A DNA stretch of 64,000 bases from a virus. The notes under the pieces are model-generated. The model was not told where the DNA came from and did no database searches. It worked only from the letters and a program-made list of their open reading frames with translations. This document shows, in pieces, positions 1 to 9,600 of the stretch (position 1 is the stretch's first letter; the number at the start of each line of letters is the position of its first letter). The position numbers and the translations under genes are program-made. Where the stretch lies: the IMG/VR virus record IMGVR_UViG_3300025659_000335, positions 1 to 64,000 of that record. One strand, 5' to 3'.

Positions 1-276
1 AACGTTTCCTTCTAAGTCGTTGAAGCTACTGGTCAGTCCGTCAACGCTTCCACTTATCGTGGCAACGTTTCCTTCTAAGTCGTTGAAGCTACTGGTCAGT
101 CCGTCAACGCTTCCACTGATTGTGGCAACGTTTCCTTCAAGATCGTTGAAGCTGCCAGCTAGCCCGTCAACATTTCCACTGATCGTTGCGACGTTTCCTT
201 CAAGATCGTTGAAGCTTTCAGTTAGTCCGTCAACATTCCCACTGATCGTCGCAATATTAGTATCTGTACTATTTAT
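1..276 (-). repeat. Second block of the 63-bp coding repeat
   Basis: Four further copies of the ISGS/ISGN core occur with 63-bp spacing (Ile codons beginning at 246, 183, 120 and 57), and the pattern continues past base 1. The block is separated from the main array by a non-repetitive stretch at about 277-384 that encodes AVSGLSGFDVADVLSDIDDL. That stretch is out of phase with the 63-bp period, so it is a linker or stutter in the coiled coil rather than a degenerate copy. Confidence 0.9.
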
Positions 277-2529
277 TCTAGTAGATAAATTATTATGACC
301 TTCTTGAAGATCATCTATATCTGATAAAACGTCTGCTACATCAAACCCACTTAATCCACTTACAGCTTCATTTAACTCAAATACTTCACTTGTTAACCCA
401 TCGACACTGCCGCTTATTGTTATTAAGCTTTCTTCTAAGTTATTAAAGTTACTATTCAGTCCGTCGATGCTTCCACTTATTGTTACAATGTTTCCTTCAA
501 GATCGTTGAAGTTACTAGTTAACCCGTCAACGCTTCCGCTGATCGTTGCGACGTTTCCTTCAAGGTCGTTGAAGTTGCTAGTCAGCCCGTCAACGCTTCC
601 GCTGATCGTTGCGACGTTTCCTTCAAGGTCGTTGAAGTTGCTAGTCAGCCCGTCAACGCTTCCGCTGATCGTTGCGACGTTTCCTTCTAGGTCGTTGAAG
701 CTACTGGTCAGTCCGTCAACGCTTCCGCTGATCGTTGCGACGTTTCCTTCTAGGTCGTTGAAGCTACTGGTCAGTCCGTCAACGCTCCCGCTGATCGTTG
801 CGACGTTTCCTTCTAGGTCGTTGAAGCTACTAGTTAATCCGTCAACGCTTCCACTGATTGTGGCAACGTTTCCTTCAAGGTCGTTGAAGCTACTGGTCAG
901 TCCGTCAACGCTTCCGCTGATCGTTGCGACGTTTCCTTCTAGGTCGTTGAAGCTACTGGTCAGTCCGTCAACGCTTCCGCTGATCGTTGCGACGTTTCCT
1001 TCTAGGTCATTGAAGTTGCTAGTCAACCCGTCAACGCTTCCACTGATCGTGGCTACGTTTCCTTCTAGGTCGTTGAAGTTACTAGTCAGCCCGTCAACGC
1101 TTCCACTGATCGTGGCTACGTTTCCTTCTAGGTCGTTGAAGTTACTAGTCAGCCCGTCAACGCTTCCACTGATCGTGGCTACGTTTCCTTCTAGGTCATT
1201 GAAGTTGCTAGTCAGCCCGTCAACGCTTCCGCTGATCGTGGCTACGTTTCCTTCAAGGTCGTTGAAGCTGCTGGTCAATCCATCAACGCTTCCACTGATC
1301 GTGGCTACGTTTCCTTCTAGGTCGTTGAAGTTACTAGTCAGCCCGTCAACGCTTCCACTGATCGTTGCGACGTTTCCTTCAAGGTCGTTGAAGTTGCTAG
1401 TCAGCCCGTCAACGCTTCCACTGATCGTTGCGACGTTTCCTTCAAGGTCGTTGAAGCTACTGGTCAGTCCGTCAACGCTTCCGCTGATCGTTGCGACGTT
1501 TCCTTCTAGGTCGTTGAAACTACTGGTCAGTCCGTCAACGCTTCCACTGATCGTGGCTACGTTTCCTTCTAGGTCGTTGAAGCTGCTGGTCAGTCCGTCA
1601 ACGCTTCCACTGATCGTAGCGATATTTCCTTCTAAATTAGTAAAACCACTGTTTAACTCATCAACGCTTCCGCTAATTGTTATAACATTGCTTTCTAAAA
1701 TACCAAAATTTGTATTTAGTCCTAGAACATCAGCATCCAATGCGTCTAAACTATTATTAATGTTTGGAAATGTTAAATCAATGTCTGTTATTAAGTCATC
1801 ATTATTTAATTTTCTACGACAGTCTACATCGTCCATCCACACTTTTGCGCTAGCAGGGTATCCAGCTATTAAGAAGCATAAACTTATCCATGAAATATTA
1901 GTAGCATCTGTGGTAAACTTTGCTGTGTACCAACCCCAGTCAGCATTATCTGGTGTAACGGAAGTTTTATTTAATATATTACCATAGTTATATGTGCCAA
2001 CAACTCCAGACACTATAGGAGCTACTTGAGTAATAGTTTCTGCAGGAGTTACGTATCCTCCAGCTGGGTAACTATCAGAACTATTTATATATAATAATAC
2101 GGCACCAGCATCTGATGTCTGCATACCAAAGAATGTTATTATATATTCTGAAGATGGCTGCACTCTGAAAGCTTTAGAAAATAAATATTCTGAACCTGTA
2201 GCAACAGGCTGTATTAATAATGAGTAATCGCCGTCGAGATATGCAGTATCAGTAGAAGTAAAATCTACTGTTCCTCCGTCATCACTCCAATCATCAGGAG
2301 CCAATGTTCCAGAATCAAAGTTTTCAAAACTAGGATTCGAAATTAATGACGCGCCAAAACCAGGAGATCCGTCAGGTCCAGGAACTCCATCAATACCAGT
2401 AGCACCAGCTGCTCCAGGAGGTCCGGGAGAGCCATCACCAGCTTGGCCGATATAATCTTCTAAGTCTTCTGATACAGCAATCTTTTTAAATACTTTGCGG
2501 TTATCATCATCTCGTCTAATAATTGGCAT
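1..2529 (-). CDS. Coiled-coil repeat tail fibre protein with collagen-like segment, partial (3' end off the window)
   Basis: The minus-strand frame opens with ATG at 2529 (MPIIRRDDDNRKVFKK) and has no stop down to base 1, so at least 843 residues are visible and the C-terminus is missing. Residues about 30-55 contain eight G-x-y triplets (GSPGPPGAAGATG and onward), a collagen-like stretch. A domain of about 180 residues starting SNPSFENF follows and resembles carbohydrate-binding beta-sandwich modules. From about residue 275 the protein is a 21-residue tandem repeat. In each unit the hydrophobic residues F, L, V, I, V, L fall at heptad a and d positions (0, 3, 7, 10, 14, 17), which predicts a long parallel, probably trimeric, coiled coil. 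It is the most downstream gene of the tail operon that is visible. Role as a fibre or spike is inferred; no enzyme motif is seen. Confidence 0.85.
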   Translation of the reverse strand, partial: MPIIRRDDDNRKVFKKIAVSEDLEDYIGQAGDGSPGPPGAAGATGIDGVPGPDGSPGFGASLISNPSFENFDSGTLAPDDWSDDGGTVDFTSTDTAYLDGDYSLLIQPVATGSEYLFSKAFRVQPSSEYIITFFGMQTSDAGAVLLYINSSDSYPAGGYVTPAETITQVAPIVSGVVGTYNYGNILNKTSVTPDNADWGWYTAKFTTDATNISWISLCFLIAGYPASAKVWMDDVDCRRKLNNDDLITDIDLTFPNINNSLDALDADVLGLNTNFGILESNVITISGSVDELNSGFTNLEGNIATISGSVDGLTSSFNDLEGNVATISGSVDGLTSSFNDLEGNVATISGSVDGLTSSFNDLEGNVATISGSVDGLTSNFNDLEGNVATISGSVDGLTSNFNDLEGNVATISGSVDGLTSSFNDLEGNVATISGSVDGLTSNFNDLEGNVATISGSVDGLTSNFNDLEGNVATISGSVDGLTSNFNDLEGNVATISGSVDGLTSNFNDLEGNVATISGSVDGLTSSFNDLEGNVATISGSVDGLTSSFNDLEGNVATISGSVDGLTSSFNDLEGNVATISGSVDGLTSSFNDLEGNVATISGSVDGLTSSFNDLEGNVATISGSVDGLTSNFNDLEGNVATISGSVDGLTSNFNDLEGNVATISGSVDGLTSNFNDLEGNIVTISGSIDGLNSNFNNLEESLITISGSVDGLTSEVFELNEAVSGLSGFDVADVLSDIDDLQEGHNNLSTRINSTDTNIATISGNVDGLTESFNDLEGNVATISGNVDGLAGSFNDLEGNVATISGSVDGLTSSFNDLEGNVATISGSVDGLTSSFNDLEGNV
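385..1707 (-). repeat. 21 tandem copies of a 63-bp coding repeat
   Basis: Twenty-one uninterrupted 63-bp units encode 21 residues each, with the core ATISGSVDGL followed by an S/N-rich turn and FNDLEGNV. Interior units are nearly identical at the DNA level and differ mainly at synonymous sites (for example gatcgttgcgacg versus gatcgtggctacg). The outermost units are diverged. The array is roughly half G+C, clearly richer than the AT-rich flanks. This pattern fits recent expansion and homogenisation by recombination inside the fibre gene. Confidence 0.95.
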
Positions 2530-2534
2530 TTATA

Positions 2535-3407
2535 TTAAGACTCCCAATAAGTTACTGCGTCAAAGTCACCAGTAAATACGAAAAAGTATTTTATAAATAC
2601 TTGATCTTCGCCTGGAATGTTGATTCTCCATTTTAAATCATTTCCAGTATGTGCCCATCCGTAATTTGGATCTTCTTCTGAATATTGATTGCTTAATGTT
2701 ATATCCTCTAGATAGTTAGAACCACCATCTAAACTTATATCTACTGTAACATTATCAGCACCATCTCCAGTTAGATTTGTTTCAACTATAAAGTTGTGTA
2801 TATTTCCTGTTCTTGCGCCTATCATCCATGCGTCTCCAGGCTCAAAATCTCCTGGATTTTCTTCCCATTTGATCTGTACATCTCCTATTCCGGAAGCTAA
2901 TGGTATTATATTTTCCCACTCGTCCACACTTAATCCGCTAGTAATTGGAGTGCTTAAAAATGGAACTTCATAGACAGAATACGTAGCTAACGTATAATCT
3001 CCAGCACTCCCAGTTTCTATCATTACTTTATAATCTTTTGGGTAAGTTCCTGTATATGTTCCGCTAACTGAAGGGGCTGTAGAAATTTCATTACCAGGAA
3101 AACTTTCTGTCTCTAGTAGTTCAGAATCGGTTGGACTTAGATCTTCAAAACTGCTAGAGTTTATAATTAATTGAGATATTCCAGATAATGCAGGATCTTC
3201 GCTATCAGTTATTTCTTTAACCTCTAGACCAATACCTGGGCGTATAGCAAAATATTTTGGAACATTAAATGACAGTCCAGAGGCTATAGTAAAGTCCTCA
3301 TATGCCATTGAGTCAGCCCAAATAATATCACTAAACATTTGTTCTGCTGTCTCAAGAATATCTGTTTCCAGCGCTATAGTTAGTAAAGGAATATACCCGT
3401 TTTCCAT
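2535..3407 (-). CDS. Hypothetical tail/virion-associated protein
   Basis: This 290-residue protein is not recognised. It lies in the tail-fibre part of the late operon, five bases before the start of the repeat fibre gene and directly after the 109-residue gene. The sequence is acidic, rich in Ser, Thr, Asp and aromatic residues, has no signal peptide or membrane segment, and reads as beta-rich. The C-terminal third (DNVTVDISLDGGSNYLEDITL) resembles the repeating strands of phage baseplate or fibre-associated beta-sandwich domains. A structural role in the adhesion apparatus is inferred from position and composition only. Confidence 0.6.
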   Translation of the reverse strand: MENGYIPLLTIALETDILETAEQMFSDIIWADSMAYEDFTIASGLSFNVPKYFAIRPGIGLEVKEITDSEDPALSGISQLIINSSSFEDLSPTDSELLETESFPGNEISTAPSVSGTYTGTYPKDYKVMIETGSAGDYTLATYSVYEVPFLSTPITSGLSVDEWENIIPLASGIGDVQIKWEENPGDFEPGDAWMIGARTGNIHNFIVETNLTGDGADNVTVDISLDGGSNYLEDITLSNQYSEEDPNYGWAHTGNDLKWRINIPGEDQVFIKYFFVFTGDFDAVTYWES

Positions 3408-3737
3408 TTAAGTAATCTCCATTATTGACCCTATAGTGTGTAGACCACTAACGGCACTAGCTGTCATGTGTATACTATCGCTAGCCTCTAAAACAATAGG
3501 CTTATCTAAAGCATTCAAGGCTGCTCCAGGAGGAACAACTCCTTGATATAAAATATAATAATAAGTAGCTGCTGATGAATCGTATACTTCAACGTCTATA
3601 GAGAAATCATCAGTGCCATCTACATTAGATATATGTAGCGTATTTACCAACCCTGTAGTAGCAGCAGGACATGTATATAATGTTGTTCTGCTAGTAGTAG
3701 TTAAATTCAACTGTGCATTTTTATATGTATTTGCCAT
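3408..3737 (-). CDS. Small beta-rich virion protein
   Basis: This 109-residue protein begins MANTYKNAQLNL and continues TTSRTTLYTCPAATTGLVNT. This pattern, a small beta-sandwich with a TTLYT(C)P motif, is common in phage proteins annotated as head, neck or tail decoration proteins. Its TAA stop abuts the ATG of the next gene and it starts one base after the LamG-like gene, so it is translated as part of the same tail operon. Function is inferred from neighbourhood; no catalytic residue is apparent. Confidence 0.6.
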   Translation of the reverse strand: MANTYKNAQLNLTTTSRTTLYTCPAATTGLVNTLHISNVDGTDDFSIDVEVYDSSAATYYYILYQGVVPPGAALNALDKPIVLEASDSIHMTASAVSGLHTIGSIMEIT

Positions 3738-3738
3738 T

Positions 3739-4569
3739 TTATCCTTCTAAAGTAATAGCGTATTTATTCGCTAGATAATTTCTAACATCTATAAATTCTG
3801 GAGTATTATAAATATATCTATTATATATAATAACCTCACAAATATCTCCATCTAAGTAACCGCCAGTTTCACCAGAATTTCTATATCCTATTCTAGGTTT
3901 TCCTGGAGTCATGTGTGCCTCTGGAGCAGCTGGCATATACTCACCATTTATCCAATTACCATTCATAAATATAGAGGCCGATTGGACATGTGTTCCATCA
4001 TGGACATGCATTTCAGCAATATGGTAATCTGCTTCATAGCTAGTAACTAATGCTATTTTTAAATAGTTAGACCCAGATGGTCTTAACAATCCTTTTCCTT
4101 GGTTAGAATCAGCTTTAGTATAATAATGTTCAACCCAATAACCATAAGAGCCGCCGTTCTCTGTAAAAGATATTCTAGTAGCTCTTGAGTCTATTGCATT
4201 ATTTATTTTCATCACCATAAATAAACTAAAGTGTGGAAGTATCTCAACATCATTTATACAAGTTAACCAATCACTAGTAAATGTAACACCATTATGCCCA
4301 TTACAAATTCCTGAGGCCACCACTGGTTTATAAGATGCATTAGTCTGTTCAAAATCATTTCCTTGTCCACTTTTATCCGGCCATGTAGTAAGAGTACCTA
4401 AAGCTAAATCATCTGCGTCAAGCCAAACTACTAGACCACTTGTAGATATAGTCTCTATAGTTCTATCTAAACTTTCTAGGTAATGCTTGTCTAACGAAAG
4501 AACGCCTGTTCTTTCTATTCGTTTATCTACTCCTATGTATCCGTTATTTAAACTCATGTTAAAAACCAT
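3739..4569 (-). CDS. Concanavalin/LamG-like fold tail protein
   Basis: The 276-residue product has, from about residue 45, GLVVWLDADDL, TTWPDKSGQGNDFEQ and later NGVTFTSDWLTC. This W-L-D-A, W-x-D-x-S-G-x-G-N-D series is characteristic of laminin-G/concanavalin A-like lectin domains that open with a strand, a D-K-S-G-x-G-N turn and an NG...V.F strand. The C-terminal GDICEVIIYNR followed by VRNYLANKYAI is the usual closing strand and helix of this family. Such domains bind glycans, so a receptor-binding or fibre-tip role is likely. The start overlaps the end of the 151-residue gene upstream by 16 bases. Confidence 0.75.
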   Translation of the reverse strand: MVFNMSLNNGYIGVDKRIERTGVLSLDKHYLESLDRTIETISTSGLVVWLDADDLALGTLTTWPDKSGQGNDFEQTNASYKPVVASGICNGHNGVTFTSDWLTCINDVEILPHFSLFMVMKINNAIDSRATRISFTENGGSYGYWVEHYYTKADSNQGKGLLRPSGSNYLKIALVTSYEADYHIAEMHVHDGTHVQSASIFMNGNWINGEYMPAAPEAHMTPGKPRIGYRNSGETGGYLDGDICEVIIYNRYIYNTPEFIDVRNYLANKYAITLEG

Positions 4570-5009
4570 AGTTCTGATTCAGAATCATAAAATTGATCTT
4601 GTATATTAGAAGCTATACCACTTAATGTAAAAATTTCATCAGTGGTAATAGTGGATGCTTCCATTATACCAGAAGCATTTGTAATAACGGCTCTGTCTGC
4701 AGCTAAGGCTTCAATGTTTTCAGTAGTAATTATAGCATAGACTAACTCTGCGCCATCATATATCAAGACCTTTCCTGTTCCTATATCATCATCATTTACA
4801 GGAACACCTTTAATGGTATCAGCATCAGCCATTGGTTCGTCCTTCCATAATACTTTTATTCTTTCTTTTCTACTAGTAGATGTAGTAGTTACCGTTGATT
4901 TGTCTTTTAAAAACGTCTTAGCAGCAGTTAGAGTAGGGAAATATTTTATGTTTTTAATAAACCTACCTTTATATTTAAAAACATAAGTAACTTTATATTC
5001 GAAAGGCAT
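4554..5009 (-). CDS. Hypothetical protein of the tail-fibre cluster
   Basis: This 151-residue protein is not recognised. It has a basic, lysine-rich N-terminal part (YVFKYKGRFIKNIKYFP) and a C-terminal half with AVITNASGIMEASTITTDE, a phrase typical of phage fibre proteins where a short segment precedes a trimerisation region. It starts on the last base of the 545-residue gene and overlaps the LamG-like gene, so the three are translationally coupled. It may be a small fibre-associated or chaperone protein; this is inference. Confidence 0.55.
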   Translation of the reverse strand: MPFEYKVTYVFKYKGRFIKNIKYFPTLTAAKTFLKDKSTVTTTSTSRKERIKVLWKDEPMADADTIKGVPVNDDDIGTGKVLIYDGAELVYAIITTENIEALAADRAVITNASGIMEASTITTDEIFTLSGIASNIQDQFYDSESELWFLT

Positions 5010-6646
5010 TACGGGCCTTCTTCTTGAGCGAAGGGATCTGTACCACCTTGTGGTCTATCTCCTCTCCTGGACCCTGCCCCTCCTTTAGGAACGCCTTGAG
5101 AGTTAACTTCTTCAGTCCTAGTTCCTGTGTATTGAGAAGAGAATCCTACCCAGAAAGCAACTTCTTCTCCCCCTGGAACATTAATATCTGCATAAATATA
5201 TTTATTCTCATCTACTCCATCCCAAACTAATTTAGGAGCTGCTATCTCATCTATTAAATACCATTGACCTGTAGAGTTAGTACCATCCCCCGATGCCCCC
5301 TCATCTTCTCCACTCTTTATAGCGGCTGGAGCAGGAAATGTACTATTAGTAAAGTTACTATTTATAGCAGAATACGTATGATTTGTAGGAGCTGATCCAC
5401 TATCACTAACAAACATAAATATTTTATATGTATCTACTTTAGTTAGTAAATTATCTGATAAGTCTCTAGCATTTCCATCAACATGTGGCCAGTTAATAAA
5501 CGAGTGTGTGTCTAAGTGCGTATTATCTAGCCTATACATATTTAACCATCTTAATTTAACAGTTGTTCCTGGAACTACGTATTCGTCTATCACAGTTGGA
5601 CTGGCATTACTATAGTAAGTATCCTCTAAAAACACTTCTGTTTGGAATGCCATAGGTATCTCAGCAAAATCAGCTATACCGTTAAATGGTTGCCCAACTA
5701 TGTTAGCCCCTATATCATAAATATACGTATGAGAGGTGTCTCCCGCAAGGGAATTAATTGATGTAAACGCAATACTTTCACCATTATCTACAGCATTAAA
5801 GGTTATACTATTATTATCTGATTTTGCCACAGGCCTAGAGCAAATTAAAGTAGTTCCAGCGTATAAATCGAAATAGTATCCATCAGCTGTCATATTTTCA
5901 AAAGCATTTGGATAAGTTACTTGATCAGAGGTAGTAAATGTTGCTACACCACTTATTACTACCACAGTTCCTGGTATTGAGCTATAGGCTATAGGAGTTT
6001 CGAATGTAGATAAGTTACCTTTTTGATTTAAAGCTTTCACTTTAAAATCATAATAAGTATTCTCATACAAAGTTACTGGAATATTTGCGTATACTACTTG
6101 CACAGTCTCATTAATTGTGTCTTCGTTATAATCAACTGTTGTTATACCTAGAGATGTCCAAGATGAGTCTGACTCGAAATCTGTACTATACCCACTAGGT
6201 GTAGCTCTATAATAGAACTCTAAGTTCTTTATATTACCAGAAGTTACATCTATATTAGTTAGATCTACTTGTGCAAAGGAAGGGTTATGAAAAGCTAGAT
6301 CAGAATCTAACTCTGTTTCAGTAACTTGGAAATCTATTTTGTTTCCAAGTACAGAGTAAAGATCCTGATCTACGGGCAGGGTCAAGGCAATATCGTATAG
6401 GGGAAATCTTAATCCAGTGTTATAATTAAATCCAGTAGTGTCGCTACCATAAAATTTAACTATAACTCTAATAGCTTCAGCAGATATATCAGAAGGTATT
6501 AGATTAGTTAATGTGTAGTCTCCGTGTACATCAGTGGTTGTAGTACAAAGAAGAAGATTGTTCTCTTCTTCAAATGCTTTTACGAGGGCTCCTACTATAG
6601 AGCCCCCGTAAGTATTTGTTAAACGACCATAATATGTGCTTGCCAT
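5009..6646 (-). CDS. Multi-domain tail protein with carboxypeptidase-regulatory-like and FN3-like domains
   Basis: The 545-residue protein opens with YYGRLTNTYGGSIVGALVKA and then DVHGDYTLTNLIPSD. This is the usual signature of a carboxypeptidase-regulatory-like (transthyretin/SpaA-type) beta-sandwich: an extension-of-variable strand followed by D-x-x-G-x-Y-x-L-x-N-L. A fibronectin III-like stretch follows at about 130-225 (NIPVTLYENTYYDFKVKALN then STFETPIAYSS). The last 25 residues are Gly/Arg/Gln-rich and probably disordered. An AGGATG ribosome binding site precedes the ATG at 6646. Ig-like domains of this kind are common as spacers in virion proteins, so a fibre or baseplate decoration role is inferred. 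Confidence 0.7.
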   Translation of the reverse strand: MASTYYGRLTNTYGGSIVGALVKAFEEENNLLLCTTTTDVHGDYTLTNLIPSDISAEAIRVIVKFYGSDTTGFNYNTGLRFPLYDIALTLPVDQDLYSVLGNKIDFQVTETELDSDLAFHNPSFAQVDLTNIDVTSGNIKNLEFYYRATPSGYSTDFESDSSWTSLGITTVDYNEDTINETVQVVYANIPVTLYENTYYDFKVKALNQKGNLSTFETPIAYSSIPGTVVVISGVATFTTSDQVTYPNAFENMTADGYYFDLYAGTTLICSRPVAKSDNNSITFNAVDNGESIAFTSINSLAGDTSHTYIYDIGANIVGQPFNGIADFAEIPMAFQTEVFLEDTYYSNASPTVIDEYVVPGTTVKLRWLNMYRLDNTHLDTHSFINWPHVDGNARDLSDNLLTKVDTYKIFMFVSDSGSAPTNHTYSAINSNFTNSTFPAPAAIKSGEDEGASGDGTNSTGQWYLIDEIAAPKLVWDGVDENKYIYADINVPGGEEVAFWVGFSSQYTGTRTEEVNSQGVPKGGAGSRRGDRPQGGTDPFAQEEGP

Positions 6647-6654
6647 TACTCATC

Positions 6655-9600
6655 CTAATTAATTGGTGGAGCAGCTTCTTCAGGAATATAATCTGTTAAG
6701 ACTAAGGCATTCACACTTATATGTCCGGTAATTCCTGTTACATTATTTGGAGTATCTCCAGTATCGTAAGCGTCGATAATTAAAGTTCTACTAGGCTCTT
6801 TTCTAGATAGTATTCTAACATTTACTGTTTGAGTAACATCAGTGAATGGGCTCGTTATAGTAATTGAGTCCGCTGAACTTTCAAAGCCTTCTTGGTAAAT
6901 TCTAATTACAAGTGGGTTAGTCTCTAATACAATTGAATCATCATTAGTATCCAACTGTCCAACGTTAACCGTAATTGAATTTATCTCATAGTCAGCAGCT
7001 AATCGTTTCTTAAGAAGTCTTCTACCTCTCTTAGTTATTCCAGTATCCCAGGTACTTGGCACATCTGGATCATCTCCAGCATTTTCAGGAGCTAATACTA
7101 AGTAACGAGTTGAGCCAGCAAACTGCATGTCAGTAGTAATCATAAAGTCAGAATCACTTCCGCTAACCGCAGTTGTAAGTATTTGCCCGTCTAAGAATCT
7201 GCTAGGTAAGTATGAGTCTTCTCCTGCAACTACATCTGTGTGTTCTACGTGTAAGCAGTCAACACTGTCAGCCCAAACTGTTGAAGTTCCAGAAGTGCAA
7301 ACTAAATTAAGATCTGTATCTGCTATAACTTGACCAGGGGGTAAATTACCGCCAGCACCAGACATAATTGAAGTGGTTATTCCTGATCCTACAGGCATAC
7401 CGTTTTGATAAGGCCTCACACCGACTTGATAATCATTAGATTCAGAAGTAGAGATATCTAAGGATGGAGATTTTTGAATTCTATGATTATGTGTACTACT
7501 TAAATCATCAAAGTTTAAAGTTGAAGCTGTAGTATAGCAGAAATGATAGAAGTGAGCTACCTTAGTTCTATCAGCAGAAGTTTTCCAACTTGTTCCAGCA
7601 TTTAATGTAAACCCGTAAGGAGTAGTAGTGGCTGTTAAAGAGGCATCATCATCTGTTAAGTAAGGTAAAGACGCTTCCCAAGGTACTGTATAAGTTACTT
7701 CTGCTTGCCCTCCAACTGCGTGGTCAGGATCATAAGTTCCGGCTTGTAAAGCAACTGCTTCCGAAAGGTCCATTCCTGTGCGCGATTTAACTTCAAATTT
7801 ATAAGTATGTTCTGGATATACTAGTTTAGATAAGAAACAATTTCCTGCAGGCACCGTTGTAACTGACTGGGTAGCATTATCATTATTTGAGGTATCTTCT
7901 CCAGGAGCAAACTCATATAAAGTACAAACATAATCATCGCAATTATCATAAATTAAAGCTGTTCCAATACTTGCAGCTACCCAAGAACTATCTAATGTTA
8001 ATATAAAATCATCTCCGTCTACTGAGACTCCTAAAATACTGTAAGATCCCCAAGGAGTTCCAGCATTATTTCCTCTAAGCTTTTTACCAATCATGTGTGC
8101 AAGTTCTGCAGCATTTAATGTTGACGCACTTATATCATCAATATTAAATCTAACCTTATACTCCCCCTCAACTTCAATTCTAGTAGTTCCCCAAAAATTC
8201 CAGTAGAATCTAGTTGTAAACGGAACATTAAAATGTCCTGCTTCCATTCTAGGATTAACATCATAAATTCTAGCTTTAACTGGAGTAGTTAAAGCTGCAG
8301 CATCGTAAGCATAAACTGATAGTCCTTCTAAGTCAGATCCATAAGTTCCAACACCAATTCTAAAGTCAGTATTAGAAACTCCTGGGATAGTAATATTAGT
8401 TCCTGAATTTATAAGTTCAAATCCATCATTAAAGGTTGAATTTCCATTTACATTTAAACTAGAACTTCCTCCAGCATTTCCAATAGTTACTGTACGTAAT
8501 CCGCCATCAACAGCTAAAGTACTAGATCCAAAGTTTGCCTTTGAAGCATATAATCCACTTGAGGTTATTTCAACAGCCCCACCAGCCTCTGTTAAAGAGT
8601 CGACAACTACGTCAGGGAAAACAAAATCACCTATTGATACACCACTAACTGTTAGTGAATCAGAAACTATAGATGAGGCATAAATAGTATTTTGATTAAA
8701 AGTTACTGATTCTCTTAAATTACCAGTCTCATTAACATAAAGTAATTTTAAGTTGGAAGTATTGTCATGACGCATTATCCATTTTGTAGAATCACTATGT
8801 TTAAATAATATATCAGTATTATAATAATCATTATTATTAAATATTATTGCTGGTTTATTATATGTTGTATTTATATTAAGCTGTCCAGATGGGACAGAGT
8901 CTGTAGACGGATCCCAATTAACAAAAACACAACCAGAAGTACTTATTGAGCTATCTCTTGATAAGTTTAAATCAGAGATATAGGCGGTTGGAGTAGTTAA
9001 AGTTTCTGAGATAGCTATGTGTGATGATGCTAATCGTGTTAAATAACTATAGCTATTACTATTTATAAACTGATTATCAGAAAGAGTAATCTTAGAACCA
9101 ATAGTTACATTATCATCTTCAAGTTTTAATCTTATATCTCTTGATTTGCTAAAGTCCTCAGTCCCATCTTCCGTAACATAAAAATTAATTGCTGATCCAG
9201 AAATTGTAGTTGCATCCAATTCAATTCCAAGACTTTTTATTCCAGGAGATAATCTATCAGTATCTATATCTTGACCTGCATATCCAAGATTTAATCCAGT
9301 AACTAGTCTATCTCCTCTTGTACGAGGACTTGCCAAGGTCGGGTTAATAGATATTGAAGATTCGAAGTCTATAGTTCCTGCGCTATCAATGAATAAATTA
9401 TCAGACTTAATATCTCCATTTACTTCAAATTCCATATCAGCGGTCATAGCTGATTTAGCTATATTAACTCCGAGAGTATTAGCTCTTAAGTTAATGTGTG
9501 AAGTATCTGATATTGTAGAGTCACCAATATAAAAATTAACATCTCCCTCACTATCAGTGACAGAGCTTATCATCTGGTATCCTCCGTAGGATAGCAGTGA

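Noticed and set aside
385-1707. Could the direct repeats be a CRISPR array?
   Set aside because: Units are contiguous with no unique spacers and are an exact multiple of three bases within a coding frame.
20-1987. Long open frames on the plus strand with repeated SPSTLPLIVATFPSRSLKLL-like proteins
   Set aside because: They are shadows of the minus-strand fibre repeats. The 63-bp period keeps all frames open by chance. The minus frame has a proper start, domain structure and heptad pattern, and lies in the leftward operon.
1-2529. Diversity-generating retroelement target
   Set aside because: No reverse transcriptase gene or template repeat with A-specific changes is seen in the window; the variation among units is mainly synonymous.
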